A stretch of DNA of 64,000 nucleotides from positions 620,001 through 684,000 of the forward strand of contig JADJEV010000005.1 in the NCBI GenBank assembly GCA_016708905.1, written 5' to 3'. The stretch is from Candidatus Methylophosphatis roskildensis. GTDB taxonomy: Bacteria > Pseudomonadota > Gammaproteobacteria > Burkholderiales > Rhodocyclaceae. This document shows, piece by piece, positions 1 to 9,124 of this stretch; within the stretch, counting starts at the first letter, position 1, and every line of letters begins with the position of its first letter. A program made the translations under genes and the position numbers. The notes beneath the pieces were generated by a model. It worked only from the letters and a program-made list of their open reading frames with translations, did no database searches and was not told the origin of the DNA.

Positions 1-462
1 TCGCGGAAGCGTCTGGTCGGTATAGCGCAACACCAGCCCGAGGCGGATTGCGGCGCGCGTCCGGTCCAGGCCAAACACCGGCAGCGGCTTGAGCAACGCG
101 TACAAGCCGCTCAGCAGGGATTCCTGTGTCGTATGCTCCAGCAACAGCGCAACCAGCATCAGAAGGCCGAGCAGTCTCGTGCAGTGGTCGAGTGCCAGCA
201 TCAGCCCTTCCGCGGTCGGGGAAGCCCAGTCGGCTTCCGGCCAGAGCAGCCGACCGGGCGTCGACCAGGCGAAGATCACCAGCAGCGCCAACAGAAGCCA
301 GCGAGCGCGCGTGACCAGGCGGAGGGAGCGGCGAAACGCGGCAATTGCCGCTGACAGCGCAACAGCAATTGCCGTGAAGCGAAGCGGATTCCCGCTGAGT
401 GACTGCAAGACGACGACGCCGGCCGCCCACAGCAGCAGGCGGACAGCGGGATGAAGCGTCAT
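1..462 (-). CDS. EcfT/CbiQ-like transmembrane permease, partial at window edge
   Basis: The frame is open from an ATG at 462 to the window edge, giving 154 residues with no stop, so the 3' end is missing. The visible protein is very hydrophobic, with three probable membrane helices (about residues 5-18, 28-42 and 53-65) and another near 90-107. A basic stretch (RAAIRLGLVLRY) near residue 136 resembles the cytoplasmic region of CbiQ/EcfT transporter subunits. In that family the protein couples ATP-binding subunits to a substrate-capture subunit for metal or vitamin uptake. It lies 50 bp downstream of fimV on the same strand; an imperfect hairpin at 489-505 sits in the gap. The family call rests on general resemblance; a generic membrane protein is possible. 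Confidence 0.55.
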   Translation of the reverse strand, partial: MTLHPAVRLLLWAAGVVVLQSLSGNPLRFTAIAVALSAAIAAFRRSLRLVTRARWLLLALLVIFAWSTPGRLLWPEADWASPTAEGLMLALDHCTRLLGLLMLVALLLEHTTQESLLSGLYALLKPLPVFGLDRTRAAIRLGLVLRYTDQTLPR

Positions 463-512
463 GCAGGGAACGTCACAAGGCGACTCGAGCCGGCACAGCG
501 CCGGCCCGGTGC

Positions 513-3431
513 TCAGGCGAGCTTGGACAGCAAATCGCGCGCCTTGGCCTGCTGCTCGCTGGTTCCTTCCTTGAGTACCTCGCCCAGCAGTTCTCGCGCG
601 CCCTCTCGGTCACCCATTTCCTCGTAGGCACGGGCAAGTTCGAGCTTGGTGTTGGTTTCTTCCGCGCCGAGGAGTGCGTCATCGTCCGTCATGGCCGAAG
701 CCTGCTGTTCCGGCGGCAAGTCGACACTGACTTCAGATAGATCGATGTCGGAAGGCGGGGCCAGCGGCGCCTGTGCCCGCGTATCGCCGAGTTCGAAATC
801 GAAATTCACCAGAGTTCCGCCCGCATCCGTCTTCTCGAGGTCCACCATTGGCTCGTTCGGATCGGCGAATGCCGATCCAGAAGAACGCGTACTCGACGAA
901 ATCGAATCGAGATTGAAGTCGAGCGCTGCGACTTCATTGGGCTGAGTGGCGGTCAGGTCGATGACGCTGACGTCCTCTTGCTCGGCAGCGTCATCCGCCA
1001 GCGGGACATGCGGCTGCGTCGTAAGCTCGAAGTCCAGCGCACCGATGCCAGCACCCGGGTCGGCCTGCGAATCCATGCCGACGTAGGTCGTCTGCGCAGC
1101 CGCGGCGGCCGCAGCAAGCGCACTGGCCTCGTCGACTGCGAGTTGTTCGTTGGCTGCCGGTTCCTCGCCGCCGCCCAGGTCGAGGTCGAAATCGAGCTTG
1201 TCGAGTGCGTCGATCTTCGGCGCCGGCGCTTCCGGTTCTCCGGGCAGAACCACGGTCGTCTGTTCGTCCCCACCCTCCACGGCACGGGTGATCTGCGAAA
1301 GCTCACCCGGCATGGTCCAGGTGTCCTTCATCTTCTGGGCCGACGAGAGGACAACGGTGGGCTCGTCTTCGGTATGCCCGGCGAGCGAAATGGTCACCGG
1401 ATCCTGCGTGGCCGCATCATGCGTCACTTCGGTCCGGACCATGTTCTTGCTTGCACCATAGAGCGGATTGTCCGGATCGAACGCCGCGCCCATGGCCGCC
1501 GCCTTCTCCCAATCTGCGCCGCTGCCGGACGTCAGGCCATAGAGCTGGGTCGCAAGATTCTCGAACTGCTTGGCGTTCTTGCGCTGCGCGTAGATCTCGA
1601 GCAGCTTGACATGGATCGCATGACGGGTCGGCTCGTTCTTGAGCGCATCGAGCAGGATCTCTTCGGCCTGCGCGTCACGACCATAGGCCATGTACACGTC
1701 GGCCTCGGCGACCGGATCGACACCTTCGTCCGCGTCGATCGCGGTCATCGCCGACTGGCTGAAATCAGTCTGGATCTGGCTGCTGGTATCGACGCTCTGC
1801 CCACCGGCGGTTCCGAACACCGAATTCCCCGAGTGGGTCGACGGTGCGATCGAGGGCGCCGGCAATGAAGGCTCCGCCCCGCCGCTTCGGTTGCGCGCAC
1901 GCACCACACCCCAGCCAACCAGCAGCGCAAGCAGGCCGCCGCCGCCAATCAGGGTAGCCGGGTTATCGAGCAATTCGCTGAAGAAACCCGGTGGCTCGGT
2001 GGGCTCGGTCGGCTTGGGCGCCGGCTTCGCCGCAGGCTTCGGCGGTTCAGGTTTGGGCTCCGGCTTGGCTTCCGCAACCGCTGGTGGAGCTGCAGTTTCC
2101 GCCGGCTTTGCCACTTCGACCGGTTTGGCCGGTTCTGCAGGTTTGCTGGCCTCGACGGGCTTCGGCGGTTCGACCGGCTTGGCCGCTTCGACCGGTTTGG
2201 CCGGTTCGGCGGGCTTCGCCGCCTCGACGGGCTTGGGCGGCTCGACCGGCGCAGCGGGTTTTTCGGGAACTGCAGGCTTTTTCGCAGCCGCAGCCTGCTG
2301 CTGAACCGCTGCCAGATCCTGGTTCTTCAGCTCGACGAGCTTCTTGAGTTCCTCCACGTTCTTTTGCAGATCGGAAACACGGGAGTTCGCCTCCTTCAGC
2401 GCACGGTCCTTGGCGACGACATCTTCTTCCAGTTGGGCGATCTTCTGAGTGAGTTTTGGATCGGCCTTGCCGTCTTTTCCGGCTTCGGTCTTGGATACCT
2501 TCACCTGATCCTGGCCGGGTGCGGCAGCCGGGGCTCTCTCGTCGACCTTTGGCGCGATCTTTCCGCCCGCAGCCTGCTGAGACTCGCTCGGAGCTGCCGG
2601 CGCAGCCTTGGCTGCAGCGGCCAGCTTGCCGCGATAGACATTGAAATCAGCGACTTGAGCGCTGACGATGCGTCTGGCTTCGGGCTGCGCTACAGCCGTT
2701 GCCGCTTCCCGATCCGGAATGCTGAGGATCCTTCCGGCCTTCAGGCGGTTCATGTTGCCCTCGAAGGCGTCCTGATTGCGGTTGTAGAGCGCGACCAGCA
2801 TCTGCTCGACCGACACCCCGTAATGGAGGTTTTCTCCGGCAATCTTGGACAGCGTGTCACCGCGCCTGACGGTGTAGGCACCACCCGCGGCAGCGCCGGA
2901 TTTCGGACCTGAAGCCGCTGGCGCAGCGGTACTCGAGGCCGGGGCCGATGCGGGTTTGGCATCGGATGGCATGGTTGGCGTCGATGCGACCGGCGCAGCC
3001 GGCGCAGTGGGTGCAACCGCCTCTCGCGGCTTGCCTGCATCGGCGGGGTCAAGGAGAAACGTATACTCGCGCACCAGGCGGCCATTCGCCCAGTTGAGTT
3101 CGAACATCACGTCGAGAAACGGATCATTGATCGGTCGATCGCTGCTGATCTTCAAGACCGCCTGGCCGTTGGGCCGTCGATCGACCTTGAACTTGAGGCT
3201 GGACAGCGCGGGGGCGTACTCGATCCCCGCCTGCTTGAAGGTCTCCGGCGAGGCAAGCCGCGCGGACAGCGAGGACAATTCCTCGCGGCTCGCCGAAAGC
3301 TCGACTTCTGCTCGCAGCGGCTGCCCCAGCGCGCTCATCACCGAGAGGCGACCGAGGCCAGCCGCGTTAACCGTTAGCGGCAGGGCTGCAATGGCCGCCG
3401 CGAGAATTCGTGCCCTGAATGTCATGTTCAT
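513..3431 (-). CDS. fimV: FimV-like LysM/TPR pilus-assembly hub protein
   Basis: A 972-residue inner-membrane protein of the FimV/HubP family, which organises type IV pilus function and cell-pole identity. The start is taken at the ATG at 3431 because it directly precedes a signal sequence (about residues 1-23). The order is: FimV N-terminal domain (about 23-135), LysM peptidoglycan-binding motif (YTVRRGDTLSKIA, about 186-235), coiled coil, a long Pro/Lys/Glu/Ala-rich repeat tract (PAEPAKPVEAAKP type), one membrane helix after a second proline-rich stretch, an acidic cytoplasmic region, and the conserved C-terminal TPR-like FimV domain in the last ~50 residues. Length and architecture are typical. 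It follows asd as in many beta- and gammaproteobacteria, where truA often comes later. A weak alternative TTG start lies at 3452. Confidence 0.93.
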   Translation of the reverse strand: MNMTFRARILAAAIAALPLTVNAAGLGRLSVMSALGQPLRAEVELSASREELSSLSARLASPETFKQAGIEYAPALSSLKFKVDRRPNGQAVLKISSDRPINDPFLDVMFELNWANGRLVREYTFLLDPADAGKPREAVAPTAPAAPVASTPTMPSDAKPASAPASSTAAPAASGPKSGAAAGGAYTVRRGDTLSKIAGENLHYGVSVEQMLVALYNRNQDAFEGNMNRLKAGRILSIPDREAATAVAQPEARRIVSAQVADFNVYRGKLAAAAKAAPAAPSESQQAAGGKIAPKVDERAPAAAPGQDQVKVSKTEAGKDGKADPKLTQKIAQLEEDVVAKDRALKEANSRVSDLQKNVEELKKLVELKNQDLAAVQQQAAAAKKPAVPEKPAAPVEPPKPVEAAKPAEPAKPVEAAKPVEPPKPVEASKPAEPAKPVEVAKPAETAAPPAVAEAKPEPKPEPPKPAAKPAPKPTEPTEPPGFFSELLDNPATLIGGGGLLALLVGWGVVRARNRSGGAEPSLPAPSIAPSTHSGNSVFGTAGGQSVDTSSQIQTDFSQSAMTAIDADEGVDPVAEADVYMAYGRDAQAEEILLDALKNEPTRHAIHVKLLEIYAQRKNAKQFENLATQLYGLTSGSGADWEKAAAMGAAFDPDNPLYGASKNMVRTEVTHDAATQDPVTISLAGHTEDEPTVVLSSAQKMKDTWTMPGELSQITRAVEGGDEQTTVVLPGEPEAPAPKIDALDKLDFDLDLGGGEEPAANEQLAVDEASALAAAAAAAQTTYVGMDSQADPGAGIGALDFELTTQPHVPLADDAAEQEDVSVIDLTATQPNEVAALDFNLDSISSSTRSSGSAFADPNEPMVDLEKTDAGGTLVNFDFELGDTRAQAPLAPPSDIDLSEVSVDLPPEQQASAMTDDDALLGAEETNTKLELARAYEEMGDREGARELLGEVLKEGTSEQQAKARDLLSKLA

Positions 3432-3520
3432 AAACCCGTCCGTGCCAGGCAACCCTCTGATGAGGTCTGGATAAGTAAATTAACATCATGAAGTTAGCGA
3501 TGCAAGCTAACAAGCTAAGT

Positions 3521-3549
3521 TAATTAACACAAGTATCTTGCCGTGACAA
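3521..3549 (-). promoter_or_regulatory. Putative sigma-70 promoter of fimV
   Basis: On the minus strand a TTGTCA hexamer (3544-3549) is separated by exactly 17 bp from TAATTA (3521-3526). They lie in the conspicuously AT-rich 235-bp gap between asd and fimV, about 90 bp before the fimV start. This suggests that fimV has its own promoter besides read-through from asd. The call is based on sequence match only. Confidence 0.4.
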
Positions 3550-3666
3550 TTTCCACGCCAAGCCCACTACTGGGGCGTGAACGTCTTCATGGCACGGTTT
3601 CTTGAGCCGCTAACGCAAAAACTCCGCCAAAACAGCATCTTGTCTCGGCGACAGACAATCGGGCGA

Positions 3667-4779
3667 CTAGCCGTCGAGAAGGATGCGCAGCATGCGGCGC
3701 AACGGCTCGGCAGCCCCCCAGAGAAGCTGGTCGCCGCAGGTGAAGGCGGCCAGGTAGTGCGATCCCATCGACAGCTTGCGCAGCCGGCCGACCGGCACCC
3801 GCAGGGTACCCGTGATTGCCGCTGGCGTCAGTTCCTTCATGGTCACTTCGCGCTGATTCGGCACCACCTCCACCCAATCGTTGGCCGCGCCCAGCATGCC
3901 TTCGATATCGGCCAGCGGGACGTCCCGCCTCAGCTTGATGGTCAGCGCCTGCGAGTGGCAGCGCATCGCGCCGATGCGTACGCACAGGCCATCGACCGGA
4001 ATCGGCTTGGCCTCCCGGCCGAGAATCTTGTTGGTCTCGGCCTGGCCCTTCCACTCTTCCTTGGATTGGCCGTTGCCCAGGTCCTTGTCGATCCAGGGAA
4101 TCAGCGATCCCGCCAGCGGCACGCCGAAGTTGGCCGTCGGAAAACGCTCATCGCGCAGGATGCCGGCGACCTCGCGGTCGATGTCGAGAATGGCCGAAGC
4201 CGGATCATCGAGCAAGGGCTTGGCGATCCGGTGCGCCTCGCCCATCTGGACCAGCAACTCGCGCATGTTCTGGGCGCCGGCACCGGAGGCCGCCTGATAG
4301 GTCATCGCGGTCATCCACTCGATCAGGTCGTTGCGGAACAGACCACCGAGGGCCATCAGCATCAGGCTGACCGTGCAGTTGCCGCCGATCCAGTTCTTGC
4401 CGCCCTTGGCCAGCGCGTTCTTGATCACGTCGGCGTTGACCGGATCGAGAATGATCACCGCCTCCTTTTCCATGCGCAGCGCGGATGCCGCGTCGATCCA
4501 GTGGCCGTTCCAGCCGGCCGCGCGCAGCTTCGAGAAGATCTCGTTGGTGTAGTCGCCGCCCTGGCAGGTGATCACGATGTCCATCGCCTTGAGGTCGTCG
4601 ATACTCTTGGCGTCCCTGAGTGCGGGCACATCGCGACCGATCTTAGGACCGCTGCCGCCGACGTTGGAAGTCGTGAAGAAGGCCGGTTCGATCAGCTCGA
4701 AATCGCGCTCCTCCTGCATGCGCTGCATGAGCACCGAACCGACCATGCCGCGCCAACCCACCAGACCCACTCGCTTCAT
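3667..4779 (-). CDS. asd: Aspartate-semialdehyde dehydrogenase
   Basis: A 370-residue enzyme reducing aspartyl-4-phosphate to aspartate semialdehyde, the branch point for lysine/diaminopimelate, threonine and methionine. The N-terminus has the NADP-binding motif GWRGMVGS (residues 8-15). The catalytic cysteine lies in GGNCTVSL (Cys135), and the histidine in the MRCHSQAL segment fits the second catalytic residue. Length and N-terminus match the gram-negative form of the family. The start has an AGGTGA ribosome site. It lies 51 bp downstream of leuB on the same strand, the leuB-asd order seen in many beta- and gammaproteobacteria. Confidence 0.97.
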   Translation of the reverse strand: MKRVGLVGWRGMVGSVLMQRMQEERDFELIEPAFFTTSNVGGSGPKIGRDVPALRDAKSIDDLKAMDIVITCQGGDYTNEIFSKLRAAGWNGHWIDAASALRMEKEAVIILDPVNADVIKNALAKGGKNWIGGNCTVSLMLMALGGLFRNDLIEWMTAMTYQAASGAGAQNMRELLVQMGEAHRIAKPLLDDPASAILDIDREVAGILRDERFPTANFGVPLAGSLIPWIDKDLGNGQSKEEWKGQAETNKILGREAKPIPVDGLCVRIGAMRCHSQALTIKLRRDVPLADIEGMLGAANDWVEVVPNQREVTMKELTPAAITGTLRVPVGRLRKLSMGSHYLAAFTCGDQLLWGAAEPLRRMLRILLDG

Positions 4780-4830
4780 GACATCACCTGCAATCGTGTT
4801 GAGCCATCATCACGCCCGAGGCGCGATCCA

Positions 4831-5892
4831 TCACAGCGCCGCCAGCACGGCGTCGCCCATTTCCTTCGTTCCGACCTTGTTGGTGCCGGCCGTCCAGATG
4901 TCACCGGTGCGATAGCCTTGCGCCAGCACCTTCTTCACCGCGCTCTCGATCCGCAAGGCAGCATCTTCCCGGTTCAAACTGTAGCGCAGCATCATCGCGA
5001 CCGACAGTATCATCGCCAGCGGATTCGCCAGTCCCTTGCCGGCGATATCGGGAGCCGAACCGTGGATCGGCTCGTACAGCCCCTTGCCGCTTTCGTCCAG
5101 CGAAGCCGACGGCAGCATGCCGATCGATCCCGTCAGCATCGACGCCTCGTCCGACAGGATGTCGCCGAACATGTTGCCGGTCACCATCACGTCGAACTGC
5201 TTGGGGTTGCGCACCAGTTGCATGGCGGCGTTGTCGACCAGCATGTGAGAAAGCGCGACCTCGGGGTATTCCGCGCCGACTTCGATGACCACGTCGCGCC
5301 AGAGTTGGGTAGCCTCGAGCACATTCATCTTGTCGACCGAGCACAATTTGCGCCCGCGTTTCATCGCCGCCTTGAAGGCAACATGGGCGATGCGCCGGAT
5401 CTCCGACTCCGAATACACCATGGTGTTGATGCCGACGCGCTCGCCGTGGCGCATGGCGATGCCGCGCGGCTCGCCGAAATAGATGTCGCCGGTCAGCTCG
5501 CGGATGATCAGGATGTCGAGCCCGGCGACGATCTCCGGCTTGAGCGACGAGGCGCTCGCCAGTTCCTCGTAGAGCAGCGCCGGCCGCAGATTGGCGAAGG
5601 CGTCGAGCCCCTTGCGTATGCCGAGCAGGCCGCGCTCCGGTCGCTGCTCACGCGGCAACACGTCGTACTGCGGGCCGCCTACCGCGGCCAGCAGCACGGC
5701 GTCGGATTCCCTGGCGATCTTCAACGTGGCGTCCGGAAGCGGCGAGCCCGTCGCATCGACCGCCGCACCGCCGATCAATGCCTGCTCTGTCTCGATTGCG
5801 AGGCCGTCGGCCCTGAGCGCGTCGAGCACGCGCAGCGCCTGCGCCATGATTTCGGGGCCGATGCCATCGCCAGGGAGAATGCAGATCTTCAT
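4831..5892 (-). CDS. leuB: 3-isopropylmalate dehydrogenase
   Basis: A 353-residue NAD-dependent oxidative decarboxylase making 2-oxoisocaproate in leucine biosynthesis. It begins with the characteristic MKICILPGDGIGPEI nucleotide-binding strand and contains the RELTGDIYFGEPRG substrate loop, the YSESEIRRIAHVAF segment and GSAPDIAGKGLANP, all diagnostic of LeuB rather than isocitrate dehydrogenase. It is of full length. It follows leuD by 52 bp and precedes asd, probably in one operon with leuC and leuD. Confidence 0.98.
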   Translation of the reverse strand: MKICILPGDGIGPEIMAQALRVLDALRADGLAIETEQALIGGAAVDATGSPLPDATLKIARESDAVLLAAVGGPQYDVLPREQRPERGLLGIRKGLDAFANLRPALLYEELASASSLKPEIVAGLDILIIRELTGDIYFGEPRGIAMRHGERVGINTMVYSESEIRRIAHVAFKAAMKRGRKLCSVDKMNVLEATQLWRDVVIEVGAEYPEVALSHMLVDNAAMQLVRNPKQFDVMVTGNMFGDILSDEASMLTGSIGMLPSASLDESGKGLYEPIHGSAPDIAGKGLANPLAMILSVAMMLRYSLNREDAALRIESAVKKVLAQGYRTGDIWTAGTNKVGTKEMGDAVLAAL

Positions 5893-5944
5893 CAGTCAGT
5901 CTTTCAAAGAGGCCGGCGCCGGTACCGCCGGCGAACCGGATCCA

Positions 5945-6583
5945 TCACGAAAAAAGCCAGGGCTGCTCGGCACGCCGACCATCCTCGAAGGCACGAATCT
6001 TGTCGGCGTGGCGCAGCGTGAGGCCGATGTCGTCCAGCCCATTGAGCAGGCAGTGCTTGCGAAACGGCTCGATGTCGAAGCGCAGCACCTCGCCATCCGG
6101 GCGGGTCACGGTCTGCGAATCGAGATCGATCTTCAGCCGATATCCTTCTGTGGCGAACACCTGCGCAAACAGCGCATCGATCTCAGCCTGCGGCAGCGGT
6201 ATTGGCAGCAGGCCGTTCTTGAAGCAGTTGTTGAAAAAGATATCGGCATAACTGGTGCCGATCAGCGCACGAAAACCGTAGTCCTCCAGCGCCCAGGGCG
6301 CATGCTCGCGCGACGAGCCACAGCCGAAGTTCTCGCGCGTCAGCAGGATCTGCGCCCCGCGATAGCGCGGCGCATTGAGCACGAATTGCGGGTTAAGCGG
6401 GCGCTGCGAGTTGTCCATGCCCGGTTCGCCGTGATCGAGATAGCGCCATTCGTCGAACAGGTTCGGCCCGAAACCCGAGCGCTGGATCAACTTGAGAAAC
6501 TGCTTGGGGATGATGGCGTCGGTGTCGACGTTGGCCCTGTCGATCGCTGCCACCAGTCCATCGAGCTGCGTGAATGCCTGCAT
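5945..6583 (-). CDS. leuD: 3-isopropylmalate dehydratase small subunit
   Basis: A 212-residue swivelling-domain subunit that pairs with LeuC to isomerise 2- to 3-isopropylmalate. The protein starts at the ATG at 6583 (MQAFTQLDG...). The open frame runs further upstream only through the entericidin gene in another frame. The motifs VDTDAIIPKQFL, ENFGCGSSREHAPWAL and FFNNCFKNGLLPI are all present. It begins 8 bp after the stop of the entericidin gene and precedes leuB. Confidence 0.98.
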   Translation of the reverse strand: MQAFTQLDGLVAAIDRANVDTDAIIPKQFLKLIQRSGFGPNLFDEWRYLDHGEPGMDNSQRPLNPQFVLNAPRYRGAQILLTRENFGCGSSREHAPWALEDYGFRALIGTSYADIFFNNCFKNGLLPIPLPQAEIDALFAQVFATEGYRLKIDLDSQTVTRPDGEVLRFDIEPFRKHCLLNGLDDIGLTLRHADKIRAFEDGRRAEQPWLFS

Positions 6584-6591
6584 GGTGACCC

Positions 6592-6720
6592 TTACCTGGC
6601 CCATCGCTGGATGGCCGCGCCACCCTTCTGGATGTCCTTGCCGAGACCTGCGACCGTGTTGCAGCCGGCCAGCGCCATCACGGCCAGCGTCGAAACGATC
6701 AGAACGATCCTGTTGTACAT
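6592..6720 (-). CDS. Entericidin A/B-family small lipoprotein
   Basis: A 42-residue lipoprotein precursor: hydrophobic signal segment, lipobox LAGC with the modified cysteine at residue 20, then the short family tail NTVAGLGKDIQKGGAAI and a C-terminal QRWAR. Entericidins are tiny envelope lipoproteins; in Escherichia coli the EcnA/EcnB pair is linked to stationary-phase lysis as antidote and toxin. Here there is one gene only, lying between leuC (35-bp gap) and leuD (8-bp gap) on the same strand, so it is probably translated from the leucine transcript. Its place inside a leucine operon is known in related betaproteobacteria. Its role there is not known to me. Confidence 0.85.
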   Translation of the reverse strand: MYNRIVLIVSTLAVMALAGCNTVAGLGKDIQKGGAAIQRWAR

Positions 6721-6755
6721 GACTCGATGACTCCTGCAACGGGACGAGCGGCCGG

Positions 6756-8165
6756 TCAGCGCAGCCAGTCGCGCACGTCGGAAAAATAGCCTGTGATGGC
6801 CGCTGCCGCCGCCATCTGCGGGCTTACCAGATGGGTGCGCCCGCCCGCGCCCTGGCGGCCTTCGAAGTTGCGGTTCGAGGTCGACGCGCAGCGCTCGCCC
6901 GGCTCCAGCCGGTCGTCATTCATCGCCAGGCACATCGAGCAACCCGGTTCGCGCCACTCGAATCCGGCGTCGATGAAGGTGCGGTCCAGCCCTTCGCGTT
7001 CGGCCTCCGCCTTGACCAGCCCCGAGCCCGGCACCACCAGCGCCTGCCTGATCGTCGGCGCGACCTTTCGGCCCGCTACCACCTGGGCAGCGGCGCGCAG
7101 ATCCTCGATCCGCGAGTTGGTGCATGAGCCGATGAACACGCGGTCGAGCCGGATTGCCTTGATCGATGTCCCGGGGGCCAGGTCCATGTAGGCCAGCGCG
7201 CGCTCCATGCCTTCGCGCTTGACCGGATTCGATTCGAGCGTGGGATCGGGCACTTCGCCATCGACCGTGGTGACCATCTCGGGCGAGGTACCCCAGGTCA
7301 CCTGCGGCTTGAGCTTGCCGGCATCGATCTCGATCACCTGGTCGAAGCGCGCGCCGGGGTCGGACACCAGCGTGCGCCAACAGGCGACCGCCTTGTCCCA
7401 GTCTGCCCCTATCGGAGCAAACGGGCGACCCCGCACATACTCGACCGTCGTAGCGTCCACCGCGACCATGCCGGCGCGGGCGCCGGCCTCGATCGCCATG
7501 TTGCAGAGGGTCATGCGGCCTTCCATGGACAGCCCGCTGATGGTCGACCCGGCGAACTCGATCGCGTAGCCGGTGCCGCCTGCCGTGCCTATCCTGCCGA
7601 TGATCGCGAGCACCACGTCCTTGGCCGACACGCCGGTTTGCAGCGCGCCGTCGACCCGGATCAGCATAGTCTTGGACTTCTTCTGCAGCAGGCACTGGGT
7701 GGCCAGCACATGCTCGACCTCCGAGGTGCCGATGCCCTGCGCCAGACAGGCGAACGCCCCGTGCGTGCTGGTGTGCGAATCGCCGCACACCACCGTCATG
7801 CCGGGCAGTGTGGCGCCCTGTTCGGGGCCGATCACATGGACGATGCCCTGGCGCGCATCGCGAAACGGAAAATAGACCTTGGCACCGAAAGCCGCGATGT
7901 TGGCATCCAGGGTTTCCACTTGCAGACGCGATACCGGATCGGTGATGCCCTGGTCCCAGTGGTCGGTCGGCGTGTTGTGATCGGCGGTCGCCACCACCGA
8001 GCCGATGCGCCACGGCTTGCGCCCGGCCAGCTTAAGCCCCTCGAAGGCCTGCGGGCTGGTTACTTCATGGACCAGGTGGCGGTCGATGTAGACCAGCGCC
8101 GTGCCGTCCTCTTCCTGATGGACGACATGGCTGTTCCAGAGCTTTGCGTAAAGGGTCTGCGGCAC
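6756..8165 (-). CDS. leuC: 3-isopropylmalate dehydratase large subunit
   Basis: A 469-residue aconitase-superfamily protein carrying the [4Fe-4S] cluster. The cluster-binding cysteines are visible in FIGSCTNSR and in the C-terminal GCSMCLAMN motif. The N-terminus (MPQTLYAKLWNSHVV) and the DSHTSTHGAFACLAQGIGTSEVEHV segment are typical of LeuC. It is full length. It is the first gene of the leuC-entericidin-leuD-leuB-asd series. The 323 bp upstream contain a dispersed repeat copy, and I see no clear attenuator or leader peptide there. Confidence 0.98.
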   Translation of the reverse strand: MPQTLYAKLWNSHVVHQEEDGTALVYIDRHLVHEVTSPQAFEGLKLAGRKPWRIGSVVATADHNTPTDHWDQGITDPVSRLQVETLDANIAAFGAKVYFPFRDARQGIVHVIGPEQGATLPGMTVVCGDSHTSTHGAFACLAQGIGTSEVEHVLATQCLLQKKSKTMLIRVDGALQTGVSAKDVVLAIIGRIGTAGGTGYAIEFAGSTISGLSMEGRMTLCNMAIEAGARAGMVAVDATTVEYVRGRPFAPIGADWDKAVACWRTLVSDPGARFDQVIEIDAGKLKPQVTWGTSPEMVTTVDGEVPDPTLESNPVKREGMERALAYMDLAPGTSIKAIRLDRVFIGSCTNSRIEDLRAAAQVVAGRKVAPTIRQALVVPGSGLVKAEAEREGLDRTFIDAGFEWREPGCSMCLAMNDDRLEPGERCASTSNRNFEGRQGAGGRTHLVSPQMAAAAAITGYFSDVRDWLR

Positions 8166-8280
8166 GGCGGGCGGCTACCGGAGCGGGTTTCGGCAAAGCC
8201 GAGGATTATCCCACAGCGGCCCCTGACTGTCAGGGACTGGACCGGCCGAACTCGGCAGCCAAGAAAAGCCGCGCGGGCAC

Positions 8281-8357
8281 CCTGCCCGCAGAACAAGCAT
8301 CCATGGGCCTCCTGGGCTCGTGTACCCCGAGAGGTCCAGCCCATGCGGGTTGCAGGG
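8281..8357 (+). repeat. Dispersed intergenic repeat, copy R1
   Basis: One of five related ~75-110-bp segments in this window. R1 shares with R2 (14867-14941) the start CCTGCCCGCA, an internal ATCCATG block and the end GAGAGGTCCAGCCCATGCGG followed by a TTGCAG/CTGCAG block. It lies upstream of leuC, between leuC and the LC7 gene, within the otherwise gene-free stretch 8166-8488. In that stretch I see no further feature. Confidence 0.7.
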
Positions 8358-8488
8358 CCGAGGCAACTTGGCGTTACAGGCATTGCCCGCACCGCGCGCA
8401 CGTGCCGGCACGCGTTCGGCGCGTCTTCCCCATGATCGCGGCGGCTTCGTGTTTAGTCAGCTTGAGCTTTGCGAAGACGCCAGTGCAG

Positions 8489-9124
8489 TCAGTTCGATAG
8501 CACTGCCGCAATCTTTACCAGGGCAGGATCGAGCGCTGTCGGCGTAAGCTGCGCACCGCTGGAAACGGCAGTCAGTGCAAGCCGTTGCTCCGCTACGCGG
8601 AAGATGCGGCACAAGGTGACAGTGTTGGCCTCGTCGTGGACCATCAGGGATAAAGGGGCCGGGGCACTGTCGCGGCCGATCCGGTCGGCGAGCAGGAATA
8701 CCAGCGAAGCTGTTGCGCCGAGCCTTTCAAGATCCCTGGCACCGCTGCTCGAACCAAGCGGCCACCCGGCTTCGTCACTGAGCAGGACGGCGGAGAAATT
8801 GCCTCGTTCGGCGATCTGGTCGACCAGGGCTGTGAGGTCGCTGCGGCGGCCCGACGCACCGGTCAGGTGCGAGAGATCGAAGGAGAGTTGCTCACGCTGC
8901 ATGAGCGGTGCGAGCACGTTCTTGATCGTAGCGCGCAGATTTTCATCCCCATCGTCCGGCGCTGATACTCGTTGCCGCAGCGTCCCGATTTCTTCCGCTT
9001 GCTCGACATTCTGCCGCCGCAGTTGCTCCCTTGCCTGGTATCCGCGGTTCGCCCCGAAGAGGTAACCACCCGTGAGCAGCAATACTGCCGCTCCAACGCC
9101 AATGACTGCTGATAGTAAGATCAT
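8489..9124 (-). CDS. Membrane-anchored Roadblock/LC7-like protein
   Basis: A 211-residue protein with one N-terminal membrane helix (residues 3-25), a short charged coiled coil (about 28-60), and a C-terminal domain (about 75-211). That domain contains AVLLSDEAGWPLGSSS and PLSLMVHDEANTVTLCRIF and is reminiscent of Roadblock/LC7 folds. Roadblock proteins usually bind small GTPases or act as dimeric scaffolds. The ATG overlaps the stop codon of the OmpA-like gene (ATGA), so translation is coupled. It is the last gene of a four-gene operon whose first gene carries a clearer LC7 domain. The longer open frame starting at 9406 overlaps the OmpA gene and is not used here. The domain call is moderate. 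Confidence 0.6.
   Translation of the reverse strand: MILLSAVIGVGAAVLLLTGGYLFGANRGYQAREQLRRQNVEQAEEIGTLRQRVSAPDDGDENLRATIKNVLAPLMQREQLSFDLSHLTGASGRRSDLTALVDQIAERGNFSAVLLSDEAGWPLGSSSGARDLERLGATASLVFLLADRIGRDSAPAPLSLMVHDEANTVTLCRIFRVAEQRLALTAVSSGAQLTPTALDPALVKIAAVLSN

Noticed and set aside
3577..6021. 814-codon plus-strand frame opposite asd and leuB
   Set aside because: It lies antisense to two well-identified genes; its residues are rich in Arg, His, Gln and Asp as expected from the complement of high-G+C codons, and no domain is seen.
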